A stretch of 59,133 bases of DNA from Actinomortierella ambigua (taxonomy: Eukaryota > Mortierellomycota > Mortierellomycetes > Mortierellales > Mortierellaceae), in contig JAAAJB010000161.1 in NCBI GenBank assembly GCA_016098155.1, positions 1-59,133 on the forward strand. The letters are read 5' to 3'. Below, in pieces: positions 43,744-55,611 of this stretch. Position numbers and translations under genes: made by a program. The number at the start of each line of letters is the position of its first letter. The first letter of the stretch is position 1. The notes below the pieces were generated by a model. It saw nothing but the letters and a program-made list of their open reading frames with translations. It searched no databases and was not told where the DNA came from.

Positions 43744-44314
43744 TCAAAGTCGGCCCTGTTCCTTGAGCTGTCTCTTTTCCTCCTCGCTCAAGGACCAGAA
43801 TTCGTCCACTTTGCGCCGGTAGTATCGGCGAAGCTATGACATGAAAAATCCTCGTATTAGTACTCAATAGCAACTTTTCTGCAACGATTCATGCCCCCTC
43901 TTGACCACCTCCCATTCGCTTACAGGTGAGAAGCAGGTCTCCTTGTCTCCAAAGTCAGCATACAAAGCAAAGTACCCGGTCATGCCTACAGCAGAGAAAT
44001 GAGAACGAGAGTGTTAACTTGAAAGAACTCTGCATACGAAAGAGTGTCCCATCCGAGCCAGCCATTCTCCTGTGTCATTCCATACCGACGGCGGCAACGA
44101 GCGAGGCAATATGAAGCTTCCGAAGTCCTGGTCGAATCATCAGGGATTCCGGAGCAAGATTCCTGCGCCTCCATTTCTCCTCGAGGTAAATTCGCCGCTG
44201 GTCCTCGGACATGTTTGCTAGGTCGACCTTGGGGTTAGCATTGCTGCCACCGCTGCTGCCCTGAGGTGTGCTAAGAGGGTCCATCTCATTGAAGTGCAGA
44301 GATGTTGGAGGCAT
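43744..44314 (-). CDS. Small single-pass membrane protein, unknown function
   Basis: Three minus-strand exons: 44314-44086, 43985-43924, 43833-43744, giving 126 residues; phases agree. The N-terminal ~45 residues are polar. A basic helix (YLEEKWRRRNLAPESLMIRPGLRK) is followed by one hydrophobic segment (LHIASLVAAVGMTGYFALYA, residues ~69-90). After it come DFGDKETCFSP and a basic/charged C-terminus RRYYRRKVDEFW ending KRQLKEQGRL. Size, a single helix and the basic flanks resemble small mitochondrial inner-membrane assembly factors, but I do not recognise the family. Starts at 44365 (adding MLFIIFGLSKN...) or 44281 (MDPLST) are also possible; 44314 has a good context (GGAAATGCC). Confidence 0.65.
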
Positions 44315-45106
44315 TTCCCGAGCACCGTTGATGTTCTTCGAGAGACCGAAAATGATAAATAACATTTACGAGCTTTTGAACTTCCGTGGCGCAGAGCGGG
44401 GTGGGGTTGGGTCTGAATCAAGCTGTATGACTGGGTGCTGACCCTTGCAAGCAGTAACGGACACTTCTAAGTCTAGATGACCCAAGGTGATCACACCGTG
44501 TCCTCGACCTTCTCCTGTGATTTCGCGTGGGCCGCATAGAAAAAGCTGTATGCCCAGTGTGACAAAGTACATATCGGGTCGGCTAGCCAGATTGGATTGT
44601 CACAGACAACATAGGTAGGCTGTAAATGTTGCGACAGTACAACAGTGGGCGTAGATATTGGTAACATAAGGAAGTGATAGGTCTGCAAAGTGGGCCGACA
44701 CGCTTGACATAATTTTGTATGTGAAGAATTCTGGGATGCGGGCTTGCGTGGGATAGGAGGGAAAGACACGGCTAAGGGATATCTGGGGCGAGTAGTCGGG
44801 CAACGCTCGTCGCAGAGGCTGGAGAGGTAAACAACCCAAGCTACATCCTTGGTCAATGTAAGAAAAGCATTATTTGGTCCCTTGTCGCGTGAATTTTTAC
44901 CTTCGCTGTAAGAATGAACAGCTTGAAATAGATACTATCTGAGGGTCGAAGAGAAGAGGAGTGAGAGGCAAGTTAAGGGGGGGATGGGGAAATGGGAAAA
45001 AAAAAAAAAAACCCCATCATAAAACCCTTGCCAAAAAAAAAAAAAAAAAAAAATAAACCCTTCGCCGCTATTCTCCATCTCAACCCATTTCAGCTCATGC
45101 AGAAAA
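44315..45106. other. Intergenic, divergent promoter
   Basis: 792 bases between the small membrane-protein gene (-) and the kinase-Sel1-kinase gene (+). Two A-rich homopolymers (44998-45012 and 45033-45052) sit just before the kinase leader. Short open frames on the minus strand (44491-44856) show no features. No gene seen. Confidence 0.5.
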
Positions 45107-47236
45107 ATGGAATCCACCTTGTAAGTGACCGCTAGTCTATCCCCCACTCTGAATAAAACAGAATCCTCGTCTGACCAACGTTAACACTTCTTGAATCGAT
45201 CACTGTCTTGTAGGCAGAAGCACGCTTCGCAGTTGAAGTTGGGGATAGTCATTGGAAGAGGAGGCTTCGGTGAGGTCCGCTTCGCTCACTGGGAGGACCA
45301 ACCATGTGCTGTCAAGCTGTTCTTTCTCTCTCAGTCCGAGGCCGCACAAAAGAGCATCAAGAAAGAGATCTCGATCATGAGCAGACTTCGTCACCCTCAT
45401 GTTGTCCTGTTCCACAGAGAGGTCATCGTCAGAGACCGACTTGCCTACATCATGGAGTACGCCGAAAACGGTAGTCTGCAGAGGGTCATCCGCTCTAGGA
45501 CTCCACTCGATTGGCCACTCAAGGAGAAGATCACACAGGGAATTGTCCGAGGGCTGGCCTACATCCACTCAGAAGGTGTCATCCACCGCGATCTCAAGAG
45601 TGGCAACGTGCTTCTCACCAAACACATGGAGCCAAAGCTATGTGATTTTGGACTGGCCACTGTCAAGGACTTCTCAACCACCAAGGCTGAGAATGAGACA
45701 CTCAAGGGCGCGGTTCGTTGGATGGCACCAGAGCTGTTTGTCAGAGTACCCCACTACAACACCAAAACCGACATTTATGCTCTTGGATGGATCATGTGGG
45801 AGCTGGCTACCGACACCACACCGCCATTTTGGCAACAGCCAGAAGATGTTGTTGTTATTAATCTGGTGAAAGAGGGTGAGCGCCTGCCAATCCCAAGCGA
45901 CATCCCCAGCGACTATCAGCAGTGGATTCAGAAGTGCTGGGATCAGAATCCAGCGGACCGACCACGAGCTGACGAGATGGTTTTCATGGATCCCGAGCCA
46001 GGAGAGGCTAATGATGGCGACATATCGCTAGAATCGCTTACCTCTAGCTTCTCCGCCGATTCAGGTCACACGCATGATGGTGAATTAGTAGAGCAAGTGC
46101 CCGACGATATGAGCAGCCAGTTTGACCTCGGGATGAAGTATTTGGCTGGCGACGGCGTCCCTAAGAGTGAGCTCGAGGCGTTTTACTGGCTGAGACAGGC
46201 CGCCGAACAAGGGCATCCCGAAGCGCAGCTTCAAGTCGGTCGGTTGCATCAGTCAGGTCAAATCGTAGTTCATGATCCCCATCACGCGGCCTTTTGGTTC
46301 AAGAAAGCTGCTGAGCAAGGTGTCACAAAGCCCATTGGCCAGCTTCACGGAACAACGACAGCCGGTCAAGCGTCCAAGAATGTTCTCGAGATTGGGGAGC
46401 ATATTGCCGGTGGAGCTGGAGGCTCCGTGTACATTGGTCGATGGAAGTGGCAGCCTTGTGCCATCAAAAAGTTTAAGCCAGCACAGAATGAAGAAGATGC
46501 CAAGAGGATTCAACAGAATGTCGAGAACGAAATCTCAATTTTGCAAGGGCTCCACCATCGGCGGATCATCCAGTATTACGGGACGGAGGTTTTGGACGAT
46601 CAGCTCCACTTGATCATGGAGCTTGCAGAAGGATTAAGCCTTGAGGTCGCTATCAGATCTCAGGAAAAAATCGACTGGGATTTCAACAACCGGATCACTC
46701 AAGAGGTAGCGTGCGGTCTTGCTTTCCTCCACTCAAAAAATATTATCCATCGAGACATCAAGAGCGCAAACATTCTGCTGACCCGGCATCTGGAGGTCAA
46801 GATTGGAGACTTTGGGGTATCTCGAGTCTCTGACATCTCATCGAGGGGTGAAAGCCGTCATGTGGGCACTACTCGATGGATGGCGCCTGAACTTTTTGTC
46901 CCACAACCCAACTACACGAGCAAGTCGGACTTGTATGCCTTTGGGATGGTCATGTGGGAGATGGCGGCCAACTGTACAGAACCATTCGCCAATCGCGATT
47001 CAATTGAGGTCGTGAACGCTGTTAAGAGTGGTGAGCGGGAGGTAATCCCCTCAGGTACTCCCGAAAAGTTTAGTACATGGATCGAGCAGTGTTGGAGGGA
47101 AAACCCCTTGGAGAGAGGCGAGGCCCGCGATCTAGTTGAGTGGTGCGACATATCCCAAATCAAGCCGGCACCTGTAGATCGTTTCATGAGTTTCCACGAC
47201 TCTTTGTTTGCGAGTCGTTCGATGTACCCTATGTAG
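45107..47236 (+). CDS. Kinase-Sel1 repeats-kinase fusion (TKL-like)
   Basis: Two exons, 45107-45120 (14 nt) and 45214-47236, giving 678 residues. The tiny exon encodes MEST plus two bases of the fifth codon, and its donor GTAAGT and acceptor TTGTAG restore the frame. The long open frame alone has no ATG before the glycine loop. Kinase 1 (~14-265): GRGGFG, AVK (K39), HRDLKSGN (D131), DFGLA (D149), RWMAPE. Residues ~304-375 form two Sel1-like repeats (FDLGMKYLAGDGVPKS, then AFYWLRQAAEQGHPEAQLQVG, then AFWFKKAAEQG). Kinase 2 (~395-645): AGGAGGSV loop, AIKKF, HRDIKSAN (D519), DFGVS (D537), RWMAPE. Both catalytic sets look complete. Sel1 repeats usually bind partner proteins. Both kinase domains resemble those of the 20488 gene (shared LLTRHLEVK, ALGMVMWEMAANCT-type blocks), so they belong to one expanded family. 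Confidence 0.9.
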
Positions 47237-48050
47237 ACGCTTGTGGGGTGTGCCTCAAGATATTTACGGACTGATAAAAATCGAGCTAAATTTTTGATCG
47301 TGACTGCTCACTGATCATCAATGACCTAGAAGAGATTGGTGCAAGATTCGGCCTTGAAGGGAGTTGGTCCCCCTCTCAATGCTTTAGGTAGTCATATGAA
47401 TAACGACAAGGCAAGGGATATAAAGCTCTTTATTCGGCAAGAGAAAGTATGGTAGTAATGCTTGTGGGTGCTGTATGCTGGGATCAATGGGAAAGACGGG
47501 ATGGGGCCAGGGGAGAGATGTTGTGATTGTGATAGAGAGTGGGGGAGAGAGTATCTCATCTAGAACCCTTTTTTTTGTTTTGCCCACTGGAAAGTTACAA
47601 AAAAAATGTTTCTGACTGTCAGAGCAAAAACCAAGCAGCAGACAAGGTTCGCTCACGCTGAGACAGGGACAAGAGGGGGCGGGGCACGCTGATCGAGAGA
47701 GAGAGAGTGCAACCCCCCGCCTCTCGCGCTTTGTATGTAGTGTTTCCATGTGGCAAATCAGAGCAGGGCGAAGAGATTGCTCTATTCATATCGCATCAAC
47801 TGTATATCGCATCAGGATCACATCCATCCTGCTGTCAACACACTTTCGGTCCTGCTGTCCGAAAGCATTTAAAAGCCCTCCTCTCCACCTTTCTTATTCT
47901 GCACTTCCCTCTTTCTTCAACATCCTCCCATTCGTCGTGTAAACACAATTACAGCGCCTTTTGCCTCCATTGAAACCTTCACACCTACAGCACCCAACCC
48001 AGCTCGACACTTTTTTTTTGTCATATCTCCATACATCTTCATTTTCAACC
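47237..48050. other. Intergenic, promoter of homocitrate synthase
   Basis: 3' region of the kinase gene, then the homocitrate synthase promoter. It includes a TTTAAAAG TATA-like element near 47868 and a pyrimidine-rich leader into 48050. I searched for the Gcn4-type TGACTCA by eye and did not find it. No gene seen. Confidence 0.5.
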
Positions 48051-49685
48051 ATGCCGCCACACGCCAACATCCCCAACGTCTCCTCCAGCCCATATGCCCC
48101 CAAGTTCACCGACTCGCTGTCAAGACTGACAAATTGGGCCATCATCGAGTCGACGCTTCGCGAGGGTGAACAGTTTGCCAATGCATTTTTTGACACCGCC
48201 AAGAAGATTGAGATCGCCAAGGCTCTCGACGACTTTGGTGTCGAGTATATCGAGCTCACCTCGCCTGCTGCTTCGGAGCAGTCTCGCCAGGACTGCATTG
48301 CCATCGCCAACCTCGGCTTGAAGGCCAAGATTCTTACACACGTCCGTTGCCATATGGACGATGCTCGCCTCGCCTGCGAAACTGGCGTGGACGGTCTCGA
48401 TGTCGTCATTGGTACCTCGTCCTATCTGCGCGAGTTCTCGCACGGCAAGGACATGGACCGTATTATCCGTGATGCTACCGAGGTGATCAACTATGTCAAG
48501 TCCAAGGGCCTCGAGGTCCGCTTCTCCTCTGAGGACTCGTTCCGCTCCGACCTTGTTGATCTGCTCAACCTTTACAAGGCAGTCGACCAGCTGGGTGTCA
48601 ACCGTGTTGGTATTGCAGATACTGTCGGCTGCGCCAACCCAAGACAAGTGTATGACCTCGTCCGCACTTTGCGCTCGGTCTTGAAGCCTACTACCGATAT
48701 TGAGTGTCACTTCCACAATGGTAAGTTGTCGCGCTTGGACCATAGCCAACGGGCAAGGGGTAAAGGGAGAAGGGGAGGGAAATAGTGAGGGTTTGATGCA
48801 TAACGATGCCGCATGATACGATCTGTCCATCAAGATGTGATATGAGATGCGCGCGCTTGGTGCACAAAGAGGACAATTAGAGTTTGGACTCGCATGTGTA
48901 TGTGGAGGTTTGACAGCGAGGTCCCTCTCGCTGCTGATATGAATGCGCAGTCACGACCACGTATCCCCCTTGTATATTCCCATATCCAACTCAATCAAAT
49001 CCATCTACTAAAAAAAAATTGTCTGTCATGACCGTCACTCTTCGTCTCGTCTCTGTACGCACCAATAGACACCGGCTGTGCCACTGCTAACGCATATGCT
49101 GCCCTCGAGGCTGGCGCCACCCACGTCGACACGTCGGTCCTCGGTATCGGCGAGCGCAACGGAATTACCCCCATCGGCAACCTGATTGCTCGCATGTACA
49201 CCGTTGACCCCGACTACGTCGCTTCCAAGTACAAGCTGCACAAGCTGCGTGACCTCGAGAACCTGATTGCTGATGCTGTCAACATCCAGGTGCCCTTCAA
49301 CAACTGCATCACGGGCTACTGTGCATTCACCCACAAGGCCGGCATTCACGCCAAGGCCATCCTCAACAATCCCGCCACATACGAAATCTTGAAGCCCGAG
49401 GTCTTTGGTATGACCCGCTACGTCTCGATTGGCCATCGCCTGACGGGATGGAACGCTGTCAAGAACCGTGCTGAGCAGCTGGGTCTGCAGCTGTCAGACG
49501 ACGAGCTCAAGGCCATCACAGGCAAGATTAAGAAGCTGGCCGACATCAAGCCTCAGTCGATGGAGGATGTCGACGGTCTTCTGAGAAACTACCACGCTTT
49601 CAAGGTTGCTGGCGACCAAGACGCAATTCAGCAGCTCCTCGTCATCGCCGAGGAGACGCCGGCTGTCGCAGTCGCAGCCAACTAA
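48051..49685 (+). CDS. LYS20: Homocitrate synthase (Lys20/Lys21)
   Basis: Two exons, 48051-48720 and 49069-49685, giving 428 residues. The enzyme condenses acetyl-CoA with 2-oxoglutarate to homocitrate, the first committed and lysine-inhibited step of the fungal alpha-aminoadipate pathway. The DRE-TIM catalytic barrel is complete: [12 protein letters not shown] near residue 25-36, [35 protein letters not shown], then [20 protein letters not shown] rebuilt across the intron (metal-binding His residues), [11 protein letters not shown] and the C-terminal HKAGIHAKA. The length equals yeast Lys20/21. There is no clear N-terminal mitochondrial presequence. Codons are strongly biased to C-ending forms, as expected for an abundant enzyme. 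The symbol is given by family; the paralogue cannot be told from sequence alone. Confidence 0.95.
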
Positions 49686-50496
49686 AGCATACAGATCTGA
49701 GAGGTGGACGTCAGGGTGTTTTCTTCGCACAAACACATGCACGCACTCCAACTGTCAAATACCAGCACATCCTGGCTCTCTCTCTCCTCTCTGCAGTATT
49801 GCCTAGCATAGCTCACTTGTACTACTCACTCCAATTGTATGTAAACCTACTCCCTCCCCCTCCCCCAATTGCATTGTCATATTACATAAAGCACCGTCTT
49901 CAAACAGACAGACAGACAGACAGACAGACCACTGTTTCTGAGCTCTATACAAAAAATTCGCTCGGGCCCTTTGTATTGATAGGAGCGGGGCACAGTCATG
50001 CTTGGCAATTTCAAGTTGGTGGCGGGTCGTCATCCCGCTTTTTGTGAGTGGAACCTCTCCACAGACAGGGGCGTCAACCACACTCACTCCTGTCTTACAT
50101 TACCTTCCCTCTTGCATGGTCAATTCACCATTGGAATTCTCTCATTAGGACCTTGCATGAAGCAGTACCTTCTGAAGCACACCACTCTCCAAAGCCCCTC
50201 AAAACTGTCGTCCTCGTAACCCCCCCCCTTCTCTCTCCTTCGCACTCCTTCTCTTTCTTTCTCCCTTCTCTCTCTTCCTCACTCACACACACGACCCTCT
50301 CTCAACCCCCTTCTTTATCTGGCTACCTCAAACTGTCTGTCGACGTGTCATTGCGCCATTTCAGGACAACGACACACACGCATGCACATTCACGCACTCA
50401 CAAACACCTCCACAACAAATTATTATCAAAAAACACTATTCTGCTGTCAGAGCAATTGAGGTTCCTGCTTATTTTTTCGTAGCCGACGGCGACTCA
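49686..50496. other. Intergenic, promoter of the oligopeptidase gene
   Basis: It contains a short (CAGA)n tract (49914-49929) and a strongly pyrimidine-rich and CA-rich leader (50220-50420) before the next start. No gene seen. Confidence 0.5.
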
Positions 50497-53400
50497 ATGT
50501 CCTTCAGCGGCTACTCAGACAACCAAAGCAAAAACCATTCTGCAGGCGTCAGAGTGCTCTCTCACGGCTCGACCTTGCTACCGTATACGCTCCGCGTTCC
50601 CACGGCTCGTCAGCGCAAAGCCCATTGCCGCTGGTCGCCAACAATTGCATGCCTGTGCCTATTAGGCCTCTTTGCCAACTTCCTTCCCTTCATTTCTACC
50701 ACGCTGTCCTCAAGTATCCCCCACGCAAGGGATGCGGCTAAAGAGGGAGCCCAATCCAGCCAGAGCGTCCTGGGTTTGCATACCACACCCCCGGCTTCTC
50801 CATCTTTCGGCCCAAATGATCCAGAGGAGCAAGATGCCGTTTGCTATGATAGCGGAGCATCATTGACCTCGATTGAGCACGACGCAGAGCCACCCAAAAA
50901 GCAAGCGTCTGAACAATCGTCTGGGTCGATCGACACCGATTCCGAAGACTCGACGGTCTTCTCTACCCCATCCATCGATGATATTCCTCTAGTCCCGTCT
51001 CCATGCAAAGACCGCTACGAATCAGTCCCGCTGCCACCCAGAGCCAAGCGGATCCCGCGGCCTCTCACGCTGCACGGTCAGACCACAATCGACAACTACC
51101 ATTGGATGCACGAGATTGAGCAGGATCCAGATGTCACAAAGTACATCCGCGCCGAGACGAACTATACGACTAGATGGTTTGAGAACAGTCATATCAAGCA
51201 GCTCTTTGATCAGATCGAACATGAGCAGCAGTCAATCAAAACGAGCATCGCCAAACTAGACTACATCCGAGACGAAACGCCAGCTGGCCTTGCCAACCCC
51301 ATCGTCGAGTCAGAGACGACCTTCCTCTTTCAATCCCAAGATGGAAAAGGTCGACAGACTCTTGCACCCAGAGGCCAACGGCTGGAGGGCACCCAGTATT
51401 GGGATGTGGACACCTGGCGATACTGGCTGGATGTCTCCAAGGGGGAGTATGGTGTCTTTTTAAGACGTCGGGTGCCTTTGCAGCCTAAGCAGTATGAGCA
51501 TGAGCATTCGCGTTTGATGCTGAAGCAAGCAGCGACAGGGACAGGAGACATGTCGGCAGATTTTGACTTGCAAGCGCCTTTGGCGATACCAGCTCCCGAG
51601 CCGCCGAGCAAGCCAATCATCCAGATTGTTCTCGACGTCAACAAACTGCAGCGCCGGCGTGAGCGCCAAGGCATGGCAGGCCAGTTTTCATTCGGAATGC
51701 TTGAAATTCAGCCCCGTTCGACCGTCTTGCAGCCAAGGGATGGCAACACCAGCGTATCGGCGAGCCTTGCGCTACCAGACACCATTATGGCAGCCTATAG
51801 CTATGATGTCACTGGTAATGAGCGATACCACATCCACATCATGTCTCTAGCTGAGGATCCCAGACGCGATCGTAACAAGGCTCGCACCATGAGCGAGCAT
51901 GCTCATGGACGGCAGGAAGACCCACCACTGCCCGTCTCGACGCATGATGGAGATGATGACGAGGTGGACGAGGAAGAGGTGGAGGAGAAAGCCCATCATG
52001 ACTACGAGCACTGGGGACACCCAGAAAACCCGTCTATACCAGGATTCCAGTCTTTCATGTTAAGCAACGCAGGCGTGGGATCTCGATGGGCACGAATTGG
52101 CGACTCTCTCTTCCTCTATTACACTCAGGTTGATCCGAAAGGCCTTCAGCGAGAAGTATGGCGCGTCTGTGTCCAAAGCATCGATCCAAAGTCAGGTCAG
52201 GTTGTCTACGACAAACTGATGCCAGAGTTGGTGATGCGGGAGGAAGATCAACGCCTATTCCTGGGCCTCACTCAGACCAACGATCTTCAATATCTTCTCA
52301 TAGAGGTATGCGTTTACCTAAAGTTATGGATGAATGGTATATGGTCACTGAATTGCACGTATCAAAAAGAAAAAGTAATAACATTGATTCTCTTATTTTC
52401 ATAACAGAGCACTGGCCAAGCGACTAGCCATACCTACTTTCTCGACGTGCATAACCCTGCAGCGAATTGGACACTTGTCCGGCAGCCAGAGGACGGTGCG
52501 GTTTACTCGGTCGAGCACCATTCCGGGTTTTTTTACATCCGCACCAATCGAGCAGGAAACGAAAACTTTGAGGTCATTCGCGTTCCAGTGAGTGCATACA
52601 AGAGCAATAGCATCCAGCAAGAAATCCAGTCTACTTATTCAACCAAGTTCTTTGGAGGCGACCAACCGGACGAAGTTGTGATCCCCCACTCGGACGACGA
52701 GTTTCTGGAGCGGTTTGAGGTGTTTGTGGACCATTTTGTGGCGTGGATCTGGCGCGAGGGCATGCAGGAGATTCGGGTCTTTGATGCATTGAAGGCCCTG
52801 TCGGCAGAGTCATCGGCTCCGAGCAAGCTGCCCATAAAGGAGCGGCAACGGTTGCGACCTTGGCGGAAGGAAACCCGTGTGGCCACAGTTTTGCCCGGGT
52901 GCATTCGCGGCGAGGATGATCGACTCTTTCGGAACTATTTTGCGACTCGTCTTCAGTACTGCAATAGCTCATTCATCCGTCCATGGGGCCTGTACGAGTA
53001 CGACATGACCGCACCACCGGCAACCTACGGTCTTGTCTTTGGCGAGGACGACGAGAAGGACAACGACACCGTGATCAACAATGCCACGACGCTGATTTGT
53101 CAAGACCCGTTCCCGATTGGCGTCGTGTACGGTGACCCTAGCGACCCTTGCTCACAAAAGGCATCGTTCATGGATAGCCTCACGGCCATGTCCGCATCCG
53201 TGGATGGCAGCCATATTAGCCATCAGAGCGAGGCTGACCCTCCGGTTTCAGGTCCGGAGCATGTGATTTTGGAACAGAGGCAAAGGTAATAATCACATTG
53301 TGATATGCATCTGGACATTGGCTCTATTTCAGCGTGCAGATTCCATTCTTATCAACCGTACCCTATCCTATTCTACTCCATTCTATTCTATGGTTCCTGT

Positions 53401-54661
53401 CCTACTCTACAGTGTCAATGATGTCAAGACGTGTTCATTCCCATCTGGCGGTAGCTCTCGTCGAAAGTCGAGGCCGTCCCTCTACCGACGGATCAGGTCG
53501 TCCCTGCCTGCGACGACAGTGATATCAGCAGCAGCAGAAGCCCAGAAGCCTCATCCCAGTGACGAACGCAAGCAGCAAGAGAAAGAAATGTCGAAATTCA
53601 CAGAGAAGCGACTGATGGTGCCTTCGAGGCACACGCCCAATGTCTCCATCCCAGTCTCGTTGGTCTATTACGATTTCCATGGGCGGAATTTCCCTCGCCC
53701 GGCCTTTGTCCGAGCCTATGGTGCTTATGGGACGATGACGAGCGGCGAGTTTGACCCAGATACCATTTTGCCGCTGTTGCACCGTGGTCTGATCTATGTA
53801 CAGGTGCACCCCCGAGGCGATGGCGTGCTGGGCCCGCGGTGGTACCGGGATGGTAGGATGGAGAATAAGACGAATACCTTTTATGATGTCGAGGACGTGC
53901 TGGTACACCTGAAGAAATCCGGTATGGTCACGCCTGGAGGATGTGCGATCGAAGGCAGGAGTGCAGGTGGGTTGGTGTCGGGATGGATGGCGAACCGATG
54001 GGGCGAGACGGCAGCCGACATGGAGGACGGTGGTGACGACGACAAATACGGATTAAGGTCCAAGGGCAACATTGTGCACGAGATGGTGAAGGTTGTGCTG
54101 GCCCAGGTACCGTTCTTGGATGTGATTGCTGGCATGGCAGATAAGGACATTCCGTGGGTGGAATATGAGTGGACCGAGTGGGGCAACCCGATCGAGAGCG
54201 CGGCAATCTATGAGACGATGAAGAAATATTCGCCCTATGATCGGATCAGGACGCAGCCATATCCGGCCATGATGATCATGGGTGGACTGTCGGACAGCCG
54301 GGTCAGCTATGCAGAGCCGCTCAAGTATGTGGCCAAGTTGCGGTCGGTTGACGGCAAGACGAATGATTGCCAGGATCGAAAACACAAGAAGAAGAAGAAG
54401 AAGAAGGAGGAGAGGTCGACGACGCCAGCGAATGGGCTGGCGTGGGGCTTTGATGTCAGCAGCGACGGGTACGTGGAAGAGGATGAGAAGGATGACAAGC
54501 CCGAGAGATCCATCAACAACAAGATGTGCGATGGTCAAAGCGAGACACCGCTACTGTTGGATATTGAGGATGGTGGCCATTTTGCCGGAAGCTCTGCAAA
54601 GTGGATAGCGTTTGCGCTGGTGGAGCTCGGTGCCACCAAGGTCGAGACACCACAATCATGA
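50497..54661 (+). CDS. Membrane-anchored oligopeptidase B-like serine peptidase (S9A), very large
   Basis: Three exons: 50497-52305, 52408-53285, 53455-54661, giving 1297 residues, against about 700-750 for ordinary oligopeptidase B. A hydrophobic helix near residues 50-72 (TIACLCLLGLFANFLPFI) after a basic N-terminus predicts a type II membrane anchor with the enzyme in the lumen or outside. A disordered acidic region (~75-170) follows. The S9A N-terminal signature HGQTTIDNYHWMHEIEQDPDV starts at ~189. The beta-propeller is expanded by acidic and Ser-rich loops. The catalytic region has AYGAYGTMTSGEF, the nucleophile in GRSAGG (Ser ~1065), VPFLDVIAGMADKDIPWVEYEWTEWGNP, the acid in GGLSDSRVSY (Asp ~1176) and the base in DGGHFAG (His ~1271), so the triad is intact. 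Such enzymes cut after Arg/Lys in peptides. A Lys-rich loop (~1200-1210, an AAG triplet run) separates Asp and His. Confidence 0.85.
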
Positions 54662-54750
54662 TGTACACGACAGTCATGTATCAAGAAACCACTAGGTGTT
54701 GGCGTTGGCTTTGACTTTACTTTGGAGATGGCTTTACTTTGCATTGGCAT

Positions 54751-55390
54751 TTACTCATCAATAAAGACAATCTTACGGAGGGCACCCAGAAAGGCTTTAA
54801 ACCGAATATTCAGGGTCAAAGGCATGGAGAAGGTGCCAGAGAATGAACGGGTATAGGACGATGTCTGGAACCAGGCGCTACCCAAGGCAAACCACAGAGG
54901 CCTCGCGAAGGAGTAGCCACGGTATATTCTGAAGACATGCAAAGACGCCCTCGTGGATGCTGAGAGAGATGCCGCTGGCAACCCAGCTCGAATGCGTAGG
55001 GTCCAAGCAGTGTGAGGCAAGCGCACGCCCAAACACGTAGCATGCGTACGTGGGAAACCCCCACCACAGGCGTGCCAGGTCCTTTACACTGCTGCTGCTC
55101 TTGCTCTCTTCAAGTGGAGGGGCTGGCCTCCTGTAGCCAAGGAGCCTGACATTCCTTGGCGGACTGTGTCCATATCCAATACCCGGTCGGGGATCATACC
55201 GGAGGATGTGAGCATACTCAGCAGAACAGAGCAAGGGGTCTTCCCAGTATCCATCGTCTTCAACGAAAGGAGTGGGGTATGCCTCGTTAGGCTTTGGCTG
55301 GCTCTCAGGAAAGAACTTGATCCCCAAGACTCTGGCAGCTGTAGCAGAGTAAAAAAAATATGTTGCAATTTGAAGGCCGACCGCAGACAT
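54751..55390 (-). CDS. Small protein of unknown function, possibly frameshifted
   Basis: The open frame from the ATG at 55390 stops at 54878 (170 residues). From about 54950 the next frame stays open to 54751 and reads like real protein (YSFARPLWFALGSAWFQTSS ... RKIVFIDE), so either the gene is frameshifted (mutation or sequencing error) or the second part is 3' UTR. No GT-AG intron can join the two frames; the only candidate is 23 nt. The N-terminus has a weakly hydrophobic helix (GLQIATYFFYSATAARVLGI). A Pro/Tyr-rich middle (GIGYGHSPPRNVRLLGYRRP) and a second hydrophobic region follow. It vaguely recalls fungal wax-synthase/MBOAT-like fragments, but the His and FWxxRWH motifs are absent, so I do not name it. 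It is convergent with the peptidase gene and divergent from the ankyrin gene. Confidence 0.4.
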
Positions 55391-55559
55391 GAATGAATAT
55401 TGTGCTTGTCAATGGAAGGGTGACATGATTTGCACAAGCAAGCTCATGTTCCTTTCCCCCTTCATCGCCTCCTGTTGAATTTCACCATTTTCCCCCTTTC
55501 CCCCACATCACCGAACGCAACACAATTGTGCACAGCCTTTTTCTCTCGCTCACTCTCAC

Positions 55560-55611
<52 letters not shown>

